Numbered from the stretch's first letter, positions 9,411-21,199 are shown. The stretch: 64,000 nucleotides of DNA from Apiosordaria backusii (GCA_030549205.1 JAUKTV010000004.1:1798001-1862000), one strand, 5' to 3'. A program made the numbers and translations. The notes: generated by a model from the letters alone, not told the origin.

Positions 9411-11486
9411 CTAGTTCAACAACACCTCCCAAATCGCATCGCTATCAATAAAATCATGATGAATAATGTTCACCAACCATGAATCCGCCCTGATCTTTTC
9501 AAGCAGCTTCTCGCTCTCAGAACCCCTCCCATAAATCTTGGCCCACTCCCCCCAGATACCAAACGCCTCTTCACTCCAAGCCCGGAAACTGACTTCCTCG
9601 ATAATCGTCGGTGTGACAATCTCCTTCCCTGGGAAGACACCCCACGTCACGGCGTTGGTGCTCGCTTCCTTTTCTCCGTTCACCTCTGCCGAGGCGGCCG
9701 TATCCGAACTGACAAAATCGCCCGCCGCGTTGATAGCATAGAAACAGACATCCTCCTTCAGATCAGGGTGCCTGAGCTTCTCCTGAAGCACCTTCCAGTC
9801 GGCCGATGGGATGAAGAACTCGACAAATGCCTTTTGGAATACAAATCCGTTTTGAGGACCCCAGCCAAAGGTAGGATCGCTGGATCGAAGCCCGTTAACC
9901 GCCGGCTGCGAGGCCAATGACCACCAACCCTTCGAATTGAGCTTGATGAGCTGATCGCGAATTTTGTCGGTTTCAGGGCTGAATCCTTCTTCGCTCCATG
10001 GGATAGTCGAGAGTTCGCCCTTGAGATGACGGATAAACACGTTGCTAATATCCTCGGCCGTTCTCGGGGTGCCCCAAAGGCGGAGTGCCTGGGCAACGGT
10101 AACGTGCAAGCTTACACCGTAGCCGTCGATCTGGCCGTAGGCGGGAGACCGCGCATCACCCCATCTGCCGTTGGGGAAGTCGTCCCACGTCGCTTCACGG
10201 CCTAGTACGCCTTCGCCCTCTGAAATAGCCAGTGTGTTAGCGCGGGAATTGATGGGTTCTGCCGGAATGCTAGCCTCCTGTGCTGTCGCTTCCCAGTCGG
10301 GATATGATGTAGATCTGCCCTGGATAATGACCCGATCCCGGGGATCAGAGCCAATCGAGCCCTTTCGTCTTCCATCATCCGGGATGGATCCGTTGATGCG
10401 AAGACGTCGAATATCCGGTAGCGGGTTCTGCCTCACGGCGGATTGGAACTCTTCCTCTTCGGGGGTGTTGGGAGGGATTAACCCTGTTCTTTCGACAATG
10501 AAGGATACGGCCTTCTCCAGATTAAGCGTGTAAAAGTGAAAGCCCTTCGGGCCTTCAGCGGTCCTGCCCTTGATCTCCTTGACCTGCTCCACCAGTTCGC
10601 TAACAACATCCACTCCCACCTCTTTCACTCTTTCATCATCACCCCTGACAGCCTCCAGACGGTCCATAAGCTCGTCGGGAATTTTGGCATGGCTCAACTT
10701 CGTCGTCCGTTTTATCATTTGATAACTCTGAATAGGCATGAGACCCGGAATAATCGCAATATTCTTGAATGCACCGCTTGGATGCTCCCGGAGAGTCTTC
10801 TCGAAATGTTCGTACGCTTTGATGTCGAAAAACAACTGTGTCATGAGAAAATCGGCACCAGCCTGCACTTTCTCCACGAGATAAGGTAGGTCGTGCTCCA
10901 GGCTCTGGCCAAGGGGGTGGCTCTCGTCCGCATGGCCTTCCGGGTACGTGGCGACACCAATGCAGAAGTAATCACCATGAGTTTTGCGGATATAACGAAC
11001 AAGGTCGACTGCCCAATGAAACTCCTCCTCTTCCTCGTCGTCGGTCTGCGGCTCGTTGCTATCACGGTACTCGGCCCTTCGCGGCGGGTCGCCCCTGAGG
11101 GCAAGGATGTTGCGAATCCCCAAAGCCTTTGCATCCTCCAGCGCCTTGTCTATCAGCTTCCGGCTCATGTTGGTGCAGGTGAGATGCAGACATGTTGTCA
11201 GGCCCAGCTCCCGTTGGCAGATCTCGGCGAGCTCGAGGGATTTGGTTGCTGTTGAACCCCCGGCGCCCCAGGTAACGTTGACAAAGAGTGGCCGCAGAGC
11301 TCTTGCCATCCGATCGAGCCGGTCACGGAGGTTGGAAAATCCCATGGCCGTCTTGGGCGGAAAGAATTCGAGGGAGCAGTAGTTCGTTTCGGCGGGCAAA
11401 GCCGCGATCTTGTCTGTGATTTTGTCCATGGCGTGGTTCTTGCCGGCCTCTGAGGGCAACTCTAAACTGGGAACAAATTCACCCAT
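9411..11486 (-). CDS. met12: Methylenetetrahydrofolate reductase, MET12 type
   Basis: A single-exon 691-residue protein. It reduces 5,10-methylene-THF to 5-methyl-THF, the methyl donor for methionine synthesis, in the cytosol. The N-terminal FAD/folate barrel shows SLEFFPPKT (Glu40 is the expected catalytic acid), VTWGAGG, LHLTCTN, ILALRGDPPR (about residues 128-136) and the MTQLFFD strand. The C-terminal half (about 400-691) is the eukaryotic regulatory domain, with DFPNGRWGD, SQPAVNG, GWGPQNGFVFQKAF and NAVTWGVFPGKEI, ending NIIHHDFIDSDAIWEVLLN. The overall pattern is closer to yeast Met12 than to Met13, recalled rather than computed. Met20 is an alternative start (MDKITDKIAALP) and could be the true one, because the first 19 residues are not family-conserved. 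A fungus is expected to have a second, MET13-type enzyme elsewhere. Confidence 0.94.
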   Translation of the reverse strand: MGEFVPSLELPSEAGKNHAMDKITDKIAALPAETNYCSLEFFPPKTAMGFSNLRDRLDRMARALRPLFVNVTWGAGGSTATKSLELAEICQRELGLTTCLHLTCTNMSRKLIDKALEDAKALGIRNILALRGDPPRRAEYRDSNEPQTDDEEEEEFHWAVDLVRYIRKTHGDYFCIGVATYPEGHADESHPLGQSLEHDLPYLVEKVQAGADFLMTQLFFDIKAYEHFEKTLREHPSGAFKNIAIIPGLMPIQSYQMIKRTTKLSHAKIPDELMDRLEAVRGDDERVKEVGVDVVSELVEQVKEIKGRTAEGPKGFHFYTLNLEKAVSFIVERTGLIPPNTPEEEEFQSAVRQNPLPDIRRLRINGSIPDDGRRKGSIGSDPRDRVIIQGRSTSYPDWEATAQEASIPAEPINSRANTLAISEGEGVLGREATWDDFPNGRWGDARSPAYGQIDGYGVSLHVTVAQALRLWGTPRTAEDISNVFIRHLKGELSTIPWSEEGFSPETDKIRDQLIKLNSKGWWSLASQPAVNGLRSSDPTFGWGPQNGFVFQKAFVEFFIPSADWKVLQEKLRHPDLKEDVCFYAINAAGDFVSSDTAASAEVNGEKEASTNAVTWGVFPGKEIVTPTIIEEVSFRAWSEEAFGIWGEWAKIYGRGSESEKLLEKIRADSWLVNIIHHDFIDSDAIWEVLLN

Positions 11487-13620
11487 TTGAGTCGAAAGAA
11501 GATGGTGGATAGCTGTGCTTTGACAGTAATAAGGAGGGGCGGGAGCTCTGGGTGGCTTTCGGCGGATGCTCGGAGAAGGAGAACCGCTAAGGTACGCAAA
11601 GATGGGATAAAATCGGGCGCTGCCCCAGTGCGCTGCAGGGCTCGGTCAGGGTTATAGGTGGTGTTTCAATCAAAGTATACTTTAAAAGCAGACGGGATCC
11701 TGACTCGATCTTTTTGCAAGGCACTCGATCTTCAAGCCCCTTTTCAATATTGTTTCCAGCAAGAATTTCTGTGGTCAAGTGCACTGTTCCATTCCAGCGG
11801 CGACTAGTCAACCCCACCTTTTACGTAGGACGTGGGGTACGAGCAAACCTCCGTCCCGCGATCGCGACGCCCGTCAGAATGTGGGGTTGGCAGCAGGTCA
11901 CCTACCGGGCATTCTATGGATCACTTCTGGGCGAGACAGCCAACCACAGCCGGCAGATGGCTCAGGCGGGATGAGCCCGGCAGGCAGTATATTGATTGGT
12001 GAATCTCTGTCATGTGGTCGTGTACCCGGGTCAATTTACAGCTCCCCCACTCTGAATTACTGACCAGATGAGAACGTGCTCAAGAGCTTTACCATCGACA
12101 ATCTACGTGGTGATTGTCTCGAAGATGCCGATGGAATCTGTACGTGGGGGACTCCGGGGGAATTGCGGTTGTGGCTTTACCTGCTTTGCCTCGTGGTTTA
12201 TTGCCCGACATATGCGGTGTTGCGAGGCCGAGTCTCAGTTGAGACATTCTACGTGTTAAAGTGACTTCTTTGCGAAACCTACATTGACAATCAGAGTGTT
12301 AGCTCAAAGTTCAAGCAGAGCCGAGAGCATGAGACGTCTTAGATATAGCGCAAGATCAGGAAATGCCATGGCTTCGTCACCCCAAACGCACGACACTGTT
12401 GAACCTCTATCTACTCGGTAGACAGAGGCTCGGTCGTTGTTGAGTAGGTTTACCGGATTGTTTGCTTGTCATCAGGGAAAACGCAGGGAAAGCAGACACA
12501 TGGGACAATCAACTTACAAATCGGAAACCCACAGGAAGATGCATGTAGAAATGCATCGGGAATAATACAAAGCTATCAAATAACGTGAACTGAGAGTTGA
12601 GATGCTACTGGTCTACGTGGCAGCAACTGAAACTGATAGGATGAGAAAAAGAAGTGAGAACAAGAAATGTCTAGTGCTTCAGGTCATCACCGCATCATGG
12701 AACCGCGCAATTAAGGGGCACTCGTGACGATGGTTTTAAACAAGGGCTTCATAGAGTTAATCTCGACTCGACAACTGAGATCGCCAACAGCATGGGGGTG
12801 CGTGGTGATGTTGATGATGTTTTCACAGTTGGTGGTCTTTGTTTGTTGAAGGAAAAGGAAGAAGCCGAAAATTGGTAGCGCGAAATTTCTCTTTGTACTG
12901 TACCAGAGGTTTCTGGTGGGGTGCTTTGTGCCGGCTGTCACCGCCCGTAACGTTGTCGTGGTCGGCCTGGTTTTGGTGCTCCCGGCATGGTGGCAGCGGT
13001 GGTGGGCTGCTTTTTGCCGGCCAGTCATGTTTTTTTGGCACTAAAAGGTGGTGGAGTCGTCGCGAAAGATCCGCCACAGTGCACTGTTTGCTTTTGGGGC
13101 CCTCTCAAGATTTGTTCTTTTCCACCATTGTTCGAGAACTGAGAAAACAGCTCCTGACATCCCACCACGCATTTACGCTTCAAATCCCTTCGGCCAAACC
13201 CTTCACGCAACCTTTAATAATAGGATTTTCCGTGAGCCAACGTCCAGACATCCCGCCACTAAGCGCATGACCTCCACCACCATCGAACCGCACCACCACT
13301 TCTAAGTCCGCGAGACGAAACATCCACCCGCTGTAATTCCTCTCCCACTACTGACATCACCGACCACCCTTCCGCTCGCCTCCCCATCCGAATAATAATT
13401 TCTGTGAGCATCGCTGCCCTTGAGCCCTGAAACACTCTGCATCGCAACGTCTTGTATTCTTGGGGCTCTCAATCGTCGCCCTGCCTGTCCGTTGCACCAC
13501 AGATTGAACCACACGAGAGGTTGCCGTCGATCACTGAAGGGCGTGATTGGTGCTTGCTCGCAAGCTGTAAACCCTCTTTAAGAACACCGTCTCCCCCTAG
13601 TTCCGGTTTCCAACTTCTCC
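11487..13620. other. Divergent intergenic region between MTHFR and the eIF4E-like gene
   Basis: About 2.1 kb serving as upstream region for both flanking genes. Short open frames are present, but none has recognisable content or splice-supported structure. The part from about 13080 to 13620 is C/T-rich and is probably promoter and leader of the plus-strand gene. No repeat or RNA gene is seen. Confidence 0.5.
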
Positions 13621-14836
13621 ATGGATAATCTATGGAGTCGCCGCCCCGGGTGAGTATTTTTCCCATCCCCTTCCCTTCGTCCAGCTATTTCGGCGGGGTT
13701 GCTCAAGCCGTCCGTGCTAACTTTCTTCGGATCGCAAGTTCGAGCAAGCTCTCCCTGTCTACTTCCGGCTCCGGTCAGGGTGACAGCCCCTCGGGACGCA
13801 ACAACTCTTTCAGGCGAATCGGCGGTGATAGCTCTTCGCTCCAGAAAAACAACCCTTTCAGTTCCATAACTGCACCGGGCGGCGGCTTGGCGTCACCTAC
13901 AGGCGGCGCATCTAATGCCTTCGGCCTAGGATCTGGCGCCTTTGCCTCTTTTGGCTCGGCAAAGACCCCCAAGACGGCTGGAAACCCTTTTGAGTCGTCT
14001 CTGGGCGCTGTCCTCAAGGCCCCCAGCGCGGAGAAATCTGCAAAGGAAGGAGGCTTGGCTGGCAAGTCTGTCGGCCTGATGGCATCCAACGCCTCGCTGC
14101 TTGACTCTGCCAGAACGCCAGGGCCTTCAGCGGCGTCAGTCCACCGGCTGCGTAACAGCTGGGTGTTCTGGTTCCGCCCGCCCATCTCCAAGGCGAACGG
14201 ATTTATCGAGTATGAAAACACTCTGCACCCAATCGCCTCGGTCGAGACAGCCGAGAACTTTTTCAGCGTGTACGGGCACTTGAAGCGGCCGTCGACGCTG
14301 CCGCTGGTATCGGACTACCACCTCTTTAAGAAGGGGATCCGGCCAATATGGGAAGACCATGAGAACAAGGCGGGAGGGAAGTGGGTGGTGCGCTTGAAGA
14401 AGGGCGTTGCGGATCGCTATTGGGAGGACCTGCTGTTTGCCATTATTGGTGACCAGTTCGGCGAGGCCAGTGAGGAGGTGTGCGGTATCGTCGTTAGCAT
14501 CCGCAATGGCGAGGACATCCTCAGCATCTGGACTCGTTCGAGCGGACAGCGGGTCCTGAAGCTCCGGTAAGTTCATTTTCTCTGACTAATGACATTGTTG
14601 CATCTTGCTTACACAGTCACCACAGCGAAACCATGCGCCGAGTGTTGTCGATGCCAGCCGACACCAAGATCGAGTTCAAAAGCCACGACACCAGCATCCA
14701 GCAGCGGACTGCCATTGAGGAGTCCCGACGCGAGAAGGCCGCCAACAACCATCACGGCGAAAAGCGTAACAACAAGCAACAACATTACCAGCAGCAGTTG
14801 CAACAGTCAAATGACGACCAGCAAAAGAATTTATAA
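13621..14836 (+). CDS. eIF4E-like cap-binding protein (4EHP/eIF4E2 type)
   Basis: Three exons: 13621-13649, 13739-14566 and 14617-14836. The first intron (GTGAGT, GCTAAC branch, CGCAAG end) and the second (GTAAGT, ending TTACACAG) both restore frame, giving about 358 residues that begin MDNLWSRRPG. A Ser/Gly/Pro-rich N-terminal extension of about 160 residues precedes the eIF4E fold: HRLRNSWVFWFRPP, ETAENFFSVYGHL, DYHLFKKGIRPIWEDHENKA, GGKWVVRLKKG, then ISIRNGEDILSIW-like strands. The Trp equivalent to mammalian Trp43 is kept and that of Trp102 (PIWED) is kept. The Trp56 position appears to be Tyr (FIEYEN) and the dorsal Trp73 position Phe. This places it among non-canonical eIF4E proteins, known in other eukaryotes as translational repressors or specialised cap-binders. 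The C-terminus is Gln/Asn/Lys-rich. Confidence 0.88.
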
Positions 14837-15777
14837 ATTTTTTGCCGACCTACGTAGCGAGCGAGCGCAGCCTTGTATCCTACTCTAGCGTATTTCGATG
14901 ACCTCCCGAAGAGTAATCCAAAAGAAGAGAATTCCGTCCGCGGACAAAAAGCTTTGCAGGCGTTGTGTGTTTTTTTCCCTTTTTTGATCTCTTCATATCT
15001 TCGTGTCACGTGCGTGTAACAACATCTCCCTTTTTTTGTTTTCACGAGCAAGCATTGTTTTTTTCTACCATCTCTTTTTTTCTCGACCTTTTCAACTCAC
15101 TCTTTTTTTCTCTCTGTCTTGGGGTATGTAGCAGTAACCAGGGAGGGGCCTTGAGTTGGTTTTACTGTGAGGTTTTCAAGGCAGGGCAAAAAGGGAACAA
15201 ATGTGTGGTTGAAATGGTCCAATGGTTGAAATGGATGGATGAAACGTATGAATGGGCGGCCAGGCTTTTTGGGATATTTGGGAAGGGTGAAGGGAAACAC
15301 AGGGAAAATTGGGTGGGTGGGTTGGTTCATCAGCTTGGGAGGAGGGTTCAAGGCAAGCGTGCGTGATTTAGTAGCGAATTTGCGAAGCAAAAAAATGCGG
15401 GAAATTTGGCTGTGGTCATATATGTACTGTTCCAGACGGGAATATATATGCTGTTGTCTTATAACTCTGGAATTGGTAGTTGTGAGATAGGTACTAATAA
15501 ATCTCGGGTACGTCAACCGCGCCGCTGTTATCCGTCGCCCCCTAGTCCTCAGCCGGACATGTAGTGCCAGGTAGTGTATTATGCTATAAGCTTCCGATTT
15601 TATGCAATCCTTTGTGGGTTTTACTCTTCTCCTAGTACTGTATCAACACTGTTCTGTATTTGGTATCATATCAATCATCTTCACATCTCCACCCTAGCAG
15701 CCACCACCACCACCACCACCACCACCACTCAACCCCAACTTTCCCATCCTCCTCATCATTTCCCCCTCTCCCGCAAG
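14837..15777. other. Convergent 3' flanks of eIF4E-like and SAD1 genes
   Basis: Contains T-rich runs at about 14970-15110, probably 3' UTR and polyadenylation signals of the plus-strand gene, and an ACC/CCA microsatellite. Short open frames on both strands (15097-15516) look non-coding. Confidence 0.5.
15701..15729 (+). repeat. (CCA)n microsatellite
   Basis: About nine CCA/ACC units in the 3' flank of the SAD1 gene. Simple-sequence repeat with no sign of coding role. Confidence 0.9.
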
Positions 15778-17423
15778 TCACGCCGCCCTCCCCTTCCCCT
15801 TACTGCTACTCCCATTCTGCGGCCGCGGCTTATCCCTCCTCTCCCAAACCTGCAAATACGTCTCCCCCAGATACAACAACTCGCTCCTAATCTTGTCGAC
15901 AAACAAGTCCTGACACACCACCCACTCCCCATCCCCCCTGGCTTTATCCCTCAGCTGCACCTTCCACGTCTTCTTCTCCTCCCCCACCGCGCTATCCGCC
16001 ACATCTTCCTTCTGCCTCACCGCTTCGTGAACAACATTCGCCACTAAATCATACCATATCGGCTCCCCTGGTTGTGCGTGATTCGGATCAGGCTCAACAT
16101 ACGGCCCCACGTCCAGATTCCTCGCGTCAAAGGTAACAATCGTTGGGTTGCGCTCAGAGACGAATTTGTTTTTGGAAAAGCGCTTCACGTGAAAGACGAG
16201 AAAAGGTGGCAAGGGGTGCATGAGACGGTAGCGCTTGCGCTGGGCGTTGAGTTCTTGGGCTTTGACGCCGTTGTATTTCGCCAGGAGGGAGGTTAGGGGA
16301 ACTTGGGGGATGATGTTTGCTTCTTGTTCGTCTTGAAACAAGGGGGCGGGGGGAGGTCGAGGGTCAAGAGCAAGAAGCGGGAGATGTCGGTTTGGACTTG
16401 GGCGGATTCTTCGAATCGGAGCCGGTCCAAAGCGTCGGCTTTGGCGGTTATGGCTTGGGATTCTACTTTTAGCTTGCCCTGGAAGATGTGCTGGATGGGG
16501 GAGGAGTGAGGTTTGGTTTTTGAGCCGCCGAGTCCTAAATGGAGGTTGTTGAGGTACCATGATAGGAACTCGACGGGGTCGGATTGGGCGGTGAGGGTGA
16601 ATCTCTTGTTGGAGCGGAGGGAGATTTCTTGGAGGAGCTCGTGGGGTGATACGTGGGATTTGAAGGCGCGGGGGTTCCAGATTTTGCGGAAGAGGATGGA
16701 GGTTCGCTTGACTAGCTCGTCGCGGGCGGAGAGGTCTTCTAGGAGGAAGTAATTCCTCAAAGGGGAGACGTGGGAAAGAGATTGGACGATGACGTTGAGG
16801 TAGTCGTTTTCCTTGATGTTGTTCATGCCGACGAAGCCCGGGGTGTATTCTTTCCCGAGGAGGGTTCGGGAGGTGCGAGGTTTGCGGTCGAACTCGGCGA
16901 CTTCTTGTCGGGTGTAACGCGGGTCGGAGACGTATTTGATGTCGTCGAGGGATTTGCTCATGACTTCGTATCCTTCGGGTAAGACGTATACTTTTTGGGT
17001 GCTCATGTTGATGTATACGTGGTGGTCCTCGTCGAGCGCGTGGAAATAGGCGTGTGATTTCGGACCGCGGCCTTGGAAGTATTTCCCACATACTAAACAT
17101 GCGTAGACATTAATGTTGGATAGACTGATGGAACACAGCTTTTCGAAATCGAAGTCGAGCACGTTGCGATCGATGGTGTCCAGGTAGAGGTCGTCGTAGC
17201 CTGCTGTCGGCGCAGCTTGTCGGATGGGCGCCTTTTCCTCCACTTCATCCTCAAAATCGTCCTCTCCGTCTTCATCTTCTATGCGATCCAGCCCATTCGT
17301 GTGGTTATCATCTCCGTTTGCGCTGGGAGTCAGGCTCTTGTTGTAGTCGTCGAGTCTCGATTTCTTGGAGGCTGGAGAGCCAACTAGCTCCTCTAAAGCT
17401 TCCGACGCCTGACGCTTCGACAT
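15778..17423 (-). CDS. sad1: SAD1/USP39 spliceosome protein, with apparent frameshift
   Basis: The N-terminal frame (start 17423) encodes MSKRQASEAL, an acidic stretch, then a UBP-type zinc finger (residues about 97-150: C97, YACLVCGKYFQGRG, SHAYFHALDEDHH). Next comes a USP fold whose Cys box is GMNNIKENDYLNVIVQ: the catalytic Cys is replaced by Asp207, as expected for this inactive family. The C-terminal USP half (LFQDEQEANIIPQVPLTSLL, FLVFHVKRFSKNKF, ending QNGSSSKGKGRAA) is in another frame, down to 15778. The two halves meet in a C-rich run (minus strand C6-G-C5, bases 16342-16353) with no GT-AG intron available. One base therefore seems to be missing, or two added. Together they make about 548 residues, right for the family. 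Known role: recruitment of the tri-snRNP to the pre-spliceosome. The indel may be a sequencing error or a true lesion. Confidence 0.88.
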
Positions 17424-17733
17424 TTCTATGTGCTTGCTGTGATGATGCGACCCGTATATTGGTGAGCGCTGTAGCCTGACGCGAGATGCGCTTGTTGAGG
17501 TGTCGATGAAGGAGACTGCGAAGTGAGCATGGGCCTCAGGTCAATTCAATTGTTGGAGCAGCCCCACCAAAGCTTTGGCCGCAAGAATCTTGGCAGAGCC
17601 TTGATATAACACTTGCCCAATTAGGCAGTTTGTTGATTTAATTTTATGGAATCCTCTTCGCGATGGAAGGCAAAGGAGAAAGAGGACCCTAAAACTACTG
17701 CGCAGGTATATTATGCAAGCAATTACAACGCTA
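17424..17733. other. Short intergenic region, SAD1 promoter and GCP5 3' flank
   Basis: About 310 bases between two minus-strand genes. It must hold the SAD1 promoter and the end of the GCP5 transcript. No motif is recognised. Confidence 0.5.
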
Positions 17734-20473
17734 TCATTCCTTGATACCAACTTCCAGCATTTCAGCCAGCAGATCCCACTTCACAGCAGCCTGTTCTTTA
17801 CTGGCCCTGGCCACGCCCCTAAGCCCCCCAGCAATGAATCTCAAGTGTCTTTCAAAATCACCATGAAACCCCTTCAACAAAACATGATGCGGCTTCCCTT
17901 CATTCACCTTTGCACTCTGTTTGATGTTCCACTCGAGATCTTGGTTCTCTTTATCCGAATCATCATCCTCGTCATTTCTTTTCTTCGGCTTTGGCGTTGT
18001 TGCTGCAAATTTGGCCTTCGCTTTAACAGGTGATGTGTAAGGCGACGAGATCACTGATAGCCTCGTGATTTCGTGTTCCTCTTTTTCCAACCTCACCATT
18101 TCTATCCGTTGCGCATCAGCAACTTTGATGGCCAGGTCAAAAATATCCAGCATACAATCCCGGATAGGCTGCAGCTTGGCGCCCTGGCACGATTCGTGAA
18201 TGATCCTGCTCACAAAATCGGCATGAGCTCTGATCATGTCATCCACATCCCCAGCGTCTCCCAAGTCGGCCCTTAGTCTTGCCGTGTTGGGTGCTAGAAT
18301 AAGAGTTGTTAGATACGTAACGATGGCATCGCAGAACCAAAGAAGTTTCGTTCGTAGCATGTAGTATCGCCCCATCGACCCTGTTGCCGCGAGGCTTCCT
18401 CGAGGATGGAAATTCTTAGTTGGGTGGTTCAACACCGATATTGCCCTGCGCGCCTGCAGCAAGAACGTGAATATCCTCTGGTATCCCTGAATTCCTTCTT
18501 CTGTGACAACAATCTGCACCGGCCAATTGAGACGGCAGCCGAGACGAATCGCAGGTAAGTTGACCCGAACAGAACTCCGACCGGCAATGGCGCTATGAAC
18601 AACGGTACGAGGGTCGATTTCGGCGAAGATGCGGTAACTGTCGATGGACCCCGAGAAGGCCTCCTGAGCGATCTCGGTGAGTGTAAAACGGTCTTTCCAG
18701 CTGTTGCTGAAATTGTCCAGGTGCCTGAAGATGGCCGAAGCGAAAGCATCAGCCTTGGAGCCGTCTGACATAAGGTATACCTGCTCAAGCATGTCCAGGC
18801 TTTGAGAAAGCCCGTAAGAGGTATAAAGTAACTCTTGAAGAGTGGCGGCTGCAGTGTGATGCTTGCTCTGAATCCAGGCATCGAACGCAGAGCTGAAAAG
18901 TTCCGAAAAGGGTGCAAATTCGAGATTGTCTGGGCAAACCGTGGCAAAGTCCATTTTGGGTTCCTCTGTAGCTCGGTACTTGCTGGTAGCCGCATGCCGT
19001 TTCATGTGTTTCAGCACTACAATGCTCTTGCCTGCTGTGAATATTCGGTGGATGGCGGGCTTGAGAAAACGCGGGGCGTGGAGGTTGCCTTCTGGTGAAC
19101 GCAGTAGGTTGAACTGACTCTTCCAGATTTGAGGGAGCGGCAGCTTGGTAGAAGACTCTGACACAAAGAACGTCCGATCTCCTGGTAGAAGCCTTCCTTC
19201 TTCCATCCACAGGCGGATAGGCTTCAGATAAATCTGAAAACAGTCAAGAAACATGCCTCCTAACAGGTGATAGGTGTCCCGATGGGCTTGGAGTTGAGCC
19301 ATGCCCGCTGCGTCATATAAGAGCTCAAGGTACCTGAACGCGTGCGTGTTTCTCTCCTCCTGGAGTTGGCGTATGATGTCTGATAGGGCATACAGTGGTG
19401 TCAAGATAGGCCTCACCTCGTTCAAAACTCCCACCAAGCTCACGACGACATCCTCCTCAATCGCAACATAGCGGCCTTGAATACTGGCTAATTGTAGGTC
19501 GAGAGAGCCCAGTGCTTTTTGCATGGAGCTCTCAAAGACCTGCAAAAGGGGCGATTGTGCCTTCCTTTTGGAGAATGCTCGCAATGGTGCGAGCTTGCGG
19601 CCGCACTCTGAAAAGGAGTTAAGAAGAGCGTCGGACGCTTCCACCGAAATTCCTTGTAGCTGATAACCGGAACTCGGATTACAATCTGCGTCGAAGATGG
19701 TTGTTGGCAAGCCGCTAAGCATGAACAACACCTCGCGGAGCAACGGCAACGACGTTATCGTGGTTTTCTCTGGCTGCCCTCCTTCAACTACCGTTGGGGG
19801 TTGCCTCCACGACAGTGCTTCTTTTACTCTTTGTAACAACTCCTCTCCCTGAGGCTTAAAAGCACAATCCAAAGCTGTGCGCTGAACTCTGCCGTCAACT
19901 GACGAAGCCGACGTAAGTGATTCGACCGAAGCGACCGTTTTTATCTCGGCAGCCCCTTCGTCATCGCTCGAATCGGGGGAGTGACGGTTGAAGAGCCAGA
20001 TATCACGCTCCTGTATCCAGCCATCTTCTCTGGCGATATCTCTCCATGTTAGTTTTGGCGGGGGTACTTCCTCGGGCTCATCGAGTGCGGTAAGCTGTGT
20101 ATTTTGCGCTGGCTGGTCGGCGAGCTCAAGTAAAAAGTGAAAGACATCAGGGGTGAACTTGTTGTGATGGGGTTCATATGCTTCAAGACGCTTGTGGAAA
20201 GCATCTGCAAGTGCATCTCTCCCAATGACGCGAAAACGCTCTTCCAGGCCCTTAAGTCGGTCTTCTACCTCAAACTGATTGGTCCTAAGATAAGTATGAT
20301 TGCGAAGAAGACGGAGAACAGCTTCCCGAAAGATATTTCGCGTCTCTTGGTCAGACTATGCCATGTCAGTTGCGGCTCCAAGCCAAGCATAGGTGGAACC
20401 TTACCTCTGGGATACCAACTATGGCGTCAACCAGTTCGTCGGTCTGCTCCCCCAGTTGCGCGAGAAAAGCCAT
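17734..20473 (-). CDS. Gamma-tubulin complex component GCP5 (Mod21-like, Spc97/Spc98 family)
   Basis: Two exons on the minus strand: 20473-20405 (23 codons, MAFLAQLGEQTDELVDAIVG) and 20355-17734, with a 49-bp intron at 20356-20404 (GTAAGG...CATAG). The product is about 896 residues. A longest-frame reading would begin at 19872, but that is a TTG codon and the frame is open upstream to the splice acceptor. The N-terminal region (NQFEVEDRLKGLEERFRVIGRDALADAF) matches what I know of the GCP5/Mod21 N-terminal domain. The grip2 region follows, including LNWPVQIVVTEEGIQGYQRI and the helical segment around MLRTKLLWFCDAIVTYL. The charged insert near the end (KPKKRNDEDDDSDKENQD) is probably disordered. 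These proteins assemble with GCP2, 3, 4 and 6 and gamma-tubulin at the spindle pole body to nucleate microtubules. GCP4 is the main alternative. Confidence 0.88.
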
Positions 20474-21199
20474 GGTGCTCAGGTCTCCCTAAGCAGTGCA
20501 TACTGCCAACATGAGTGCTTCAAGGGCTGTATGCAGGCACCTCGCTGGTTGACCGTCTTGGGCTGTTTGTTGTTTTAAGCTTTCTTGGGTGGGACGCGAA
20601 ACGGGAAACCACTCTACGCGGTACCCCCAGTTACATGCTGAAGTAGAAATAGTTTTGACACGAGGTAGTGAAACACCACGCCTTGTGTGCAAAGGCCCCA
20701 CAAGACCAGAAAGAGGAGCAGAGATATACAGATTAAAATGAGAATATTTATTATCTCGTCATCAGCGCAACGGAGTATTCAGTGTGGTTAGTGGTTCAAG
20801 TGTTCAGAACAGGGCACTTGAAGAACAGCACGCACGGGCCATTGCGATAAGAGTTTGATCCTTGCTTATCGCATGACATCAACAAGCCTTGCTCCCACCC
20901 CTTTTCGTGAATTTTTCGGCCCGCATTGGTTCCACTGCGCTGGGCGTTGCTTTAATTGCCTTCGATCCAATCCAACGCGCCGAACCGGGACCAGCCAACG
21001 GTGGATTTGAACGACGCAACTTGATTTTGGCGTCGCAATCATCAACCAGACACACGACAGACGCTTCAAACGCGCCATAACGACCCGTTTGACCCATCAG
21101 ACTTTGAAATTAGATGCCAAGCTCCAAAACCAAATACCCGATAGTCTATACCGACAGAAGAACCCCGCGACATACCGACCCCTCGGCGGATTCGCAAGG
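20474..21199. other. Divergent promoter region of GCP5 and mannosyltransferase genes
   Basis: About 725 bases between two divergent starts. The open frame running into the mannosyltransferase from 21089 begins at TTG and lacks an ATG before 21200, so it is taken as 5' UTR. Nothing else is recognised. Confidence 0.5.

Noticed and set aside
13025..13270. Possible gene in the MTHFR/eIF4E interval from overlapping short frames on both strands
   Set aside because: No splice-supported structure, signal peptide or motif; frames are short and overlapping in several phases.
15097..15516. 139-codon minus-strand frame in the 3' flank of the eIF4E-like gene
   Set aside because: Composition and position fit an untranslated region. 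No motif or homologue is recognised.
16293..16380. Intron joining the two SAD1 frames
   Set aside because: No GT donor and AG acceptor near the junction removes the right number of bases without deleting conserved residues.
19870..19872. Start of GCP5 at 19872
   Set aside because: The codon is TTG; the frame is open 480 bases further upstream to a splice acceptor that joins an ATG exon.
21089..21199. 37-codon N-terminal extension of the mannosyltransferase
   Set aside because: The frame starts at TTG, and the first ATG at 21200 gives the expected short cytoplasmic tail and membrane anchor.
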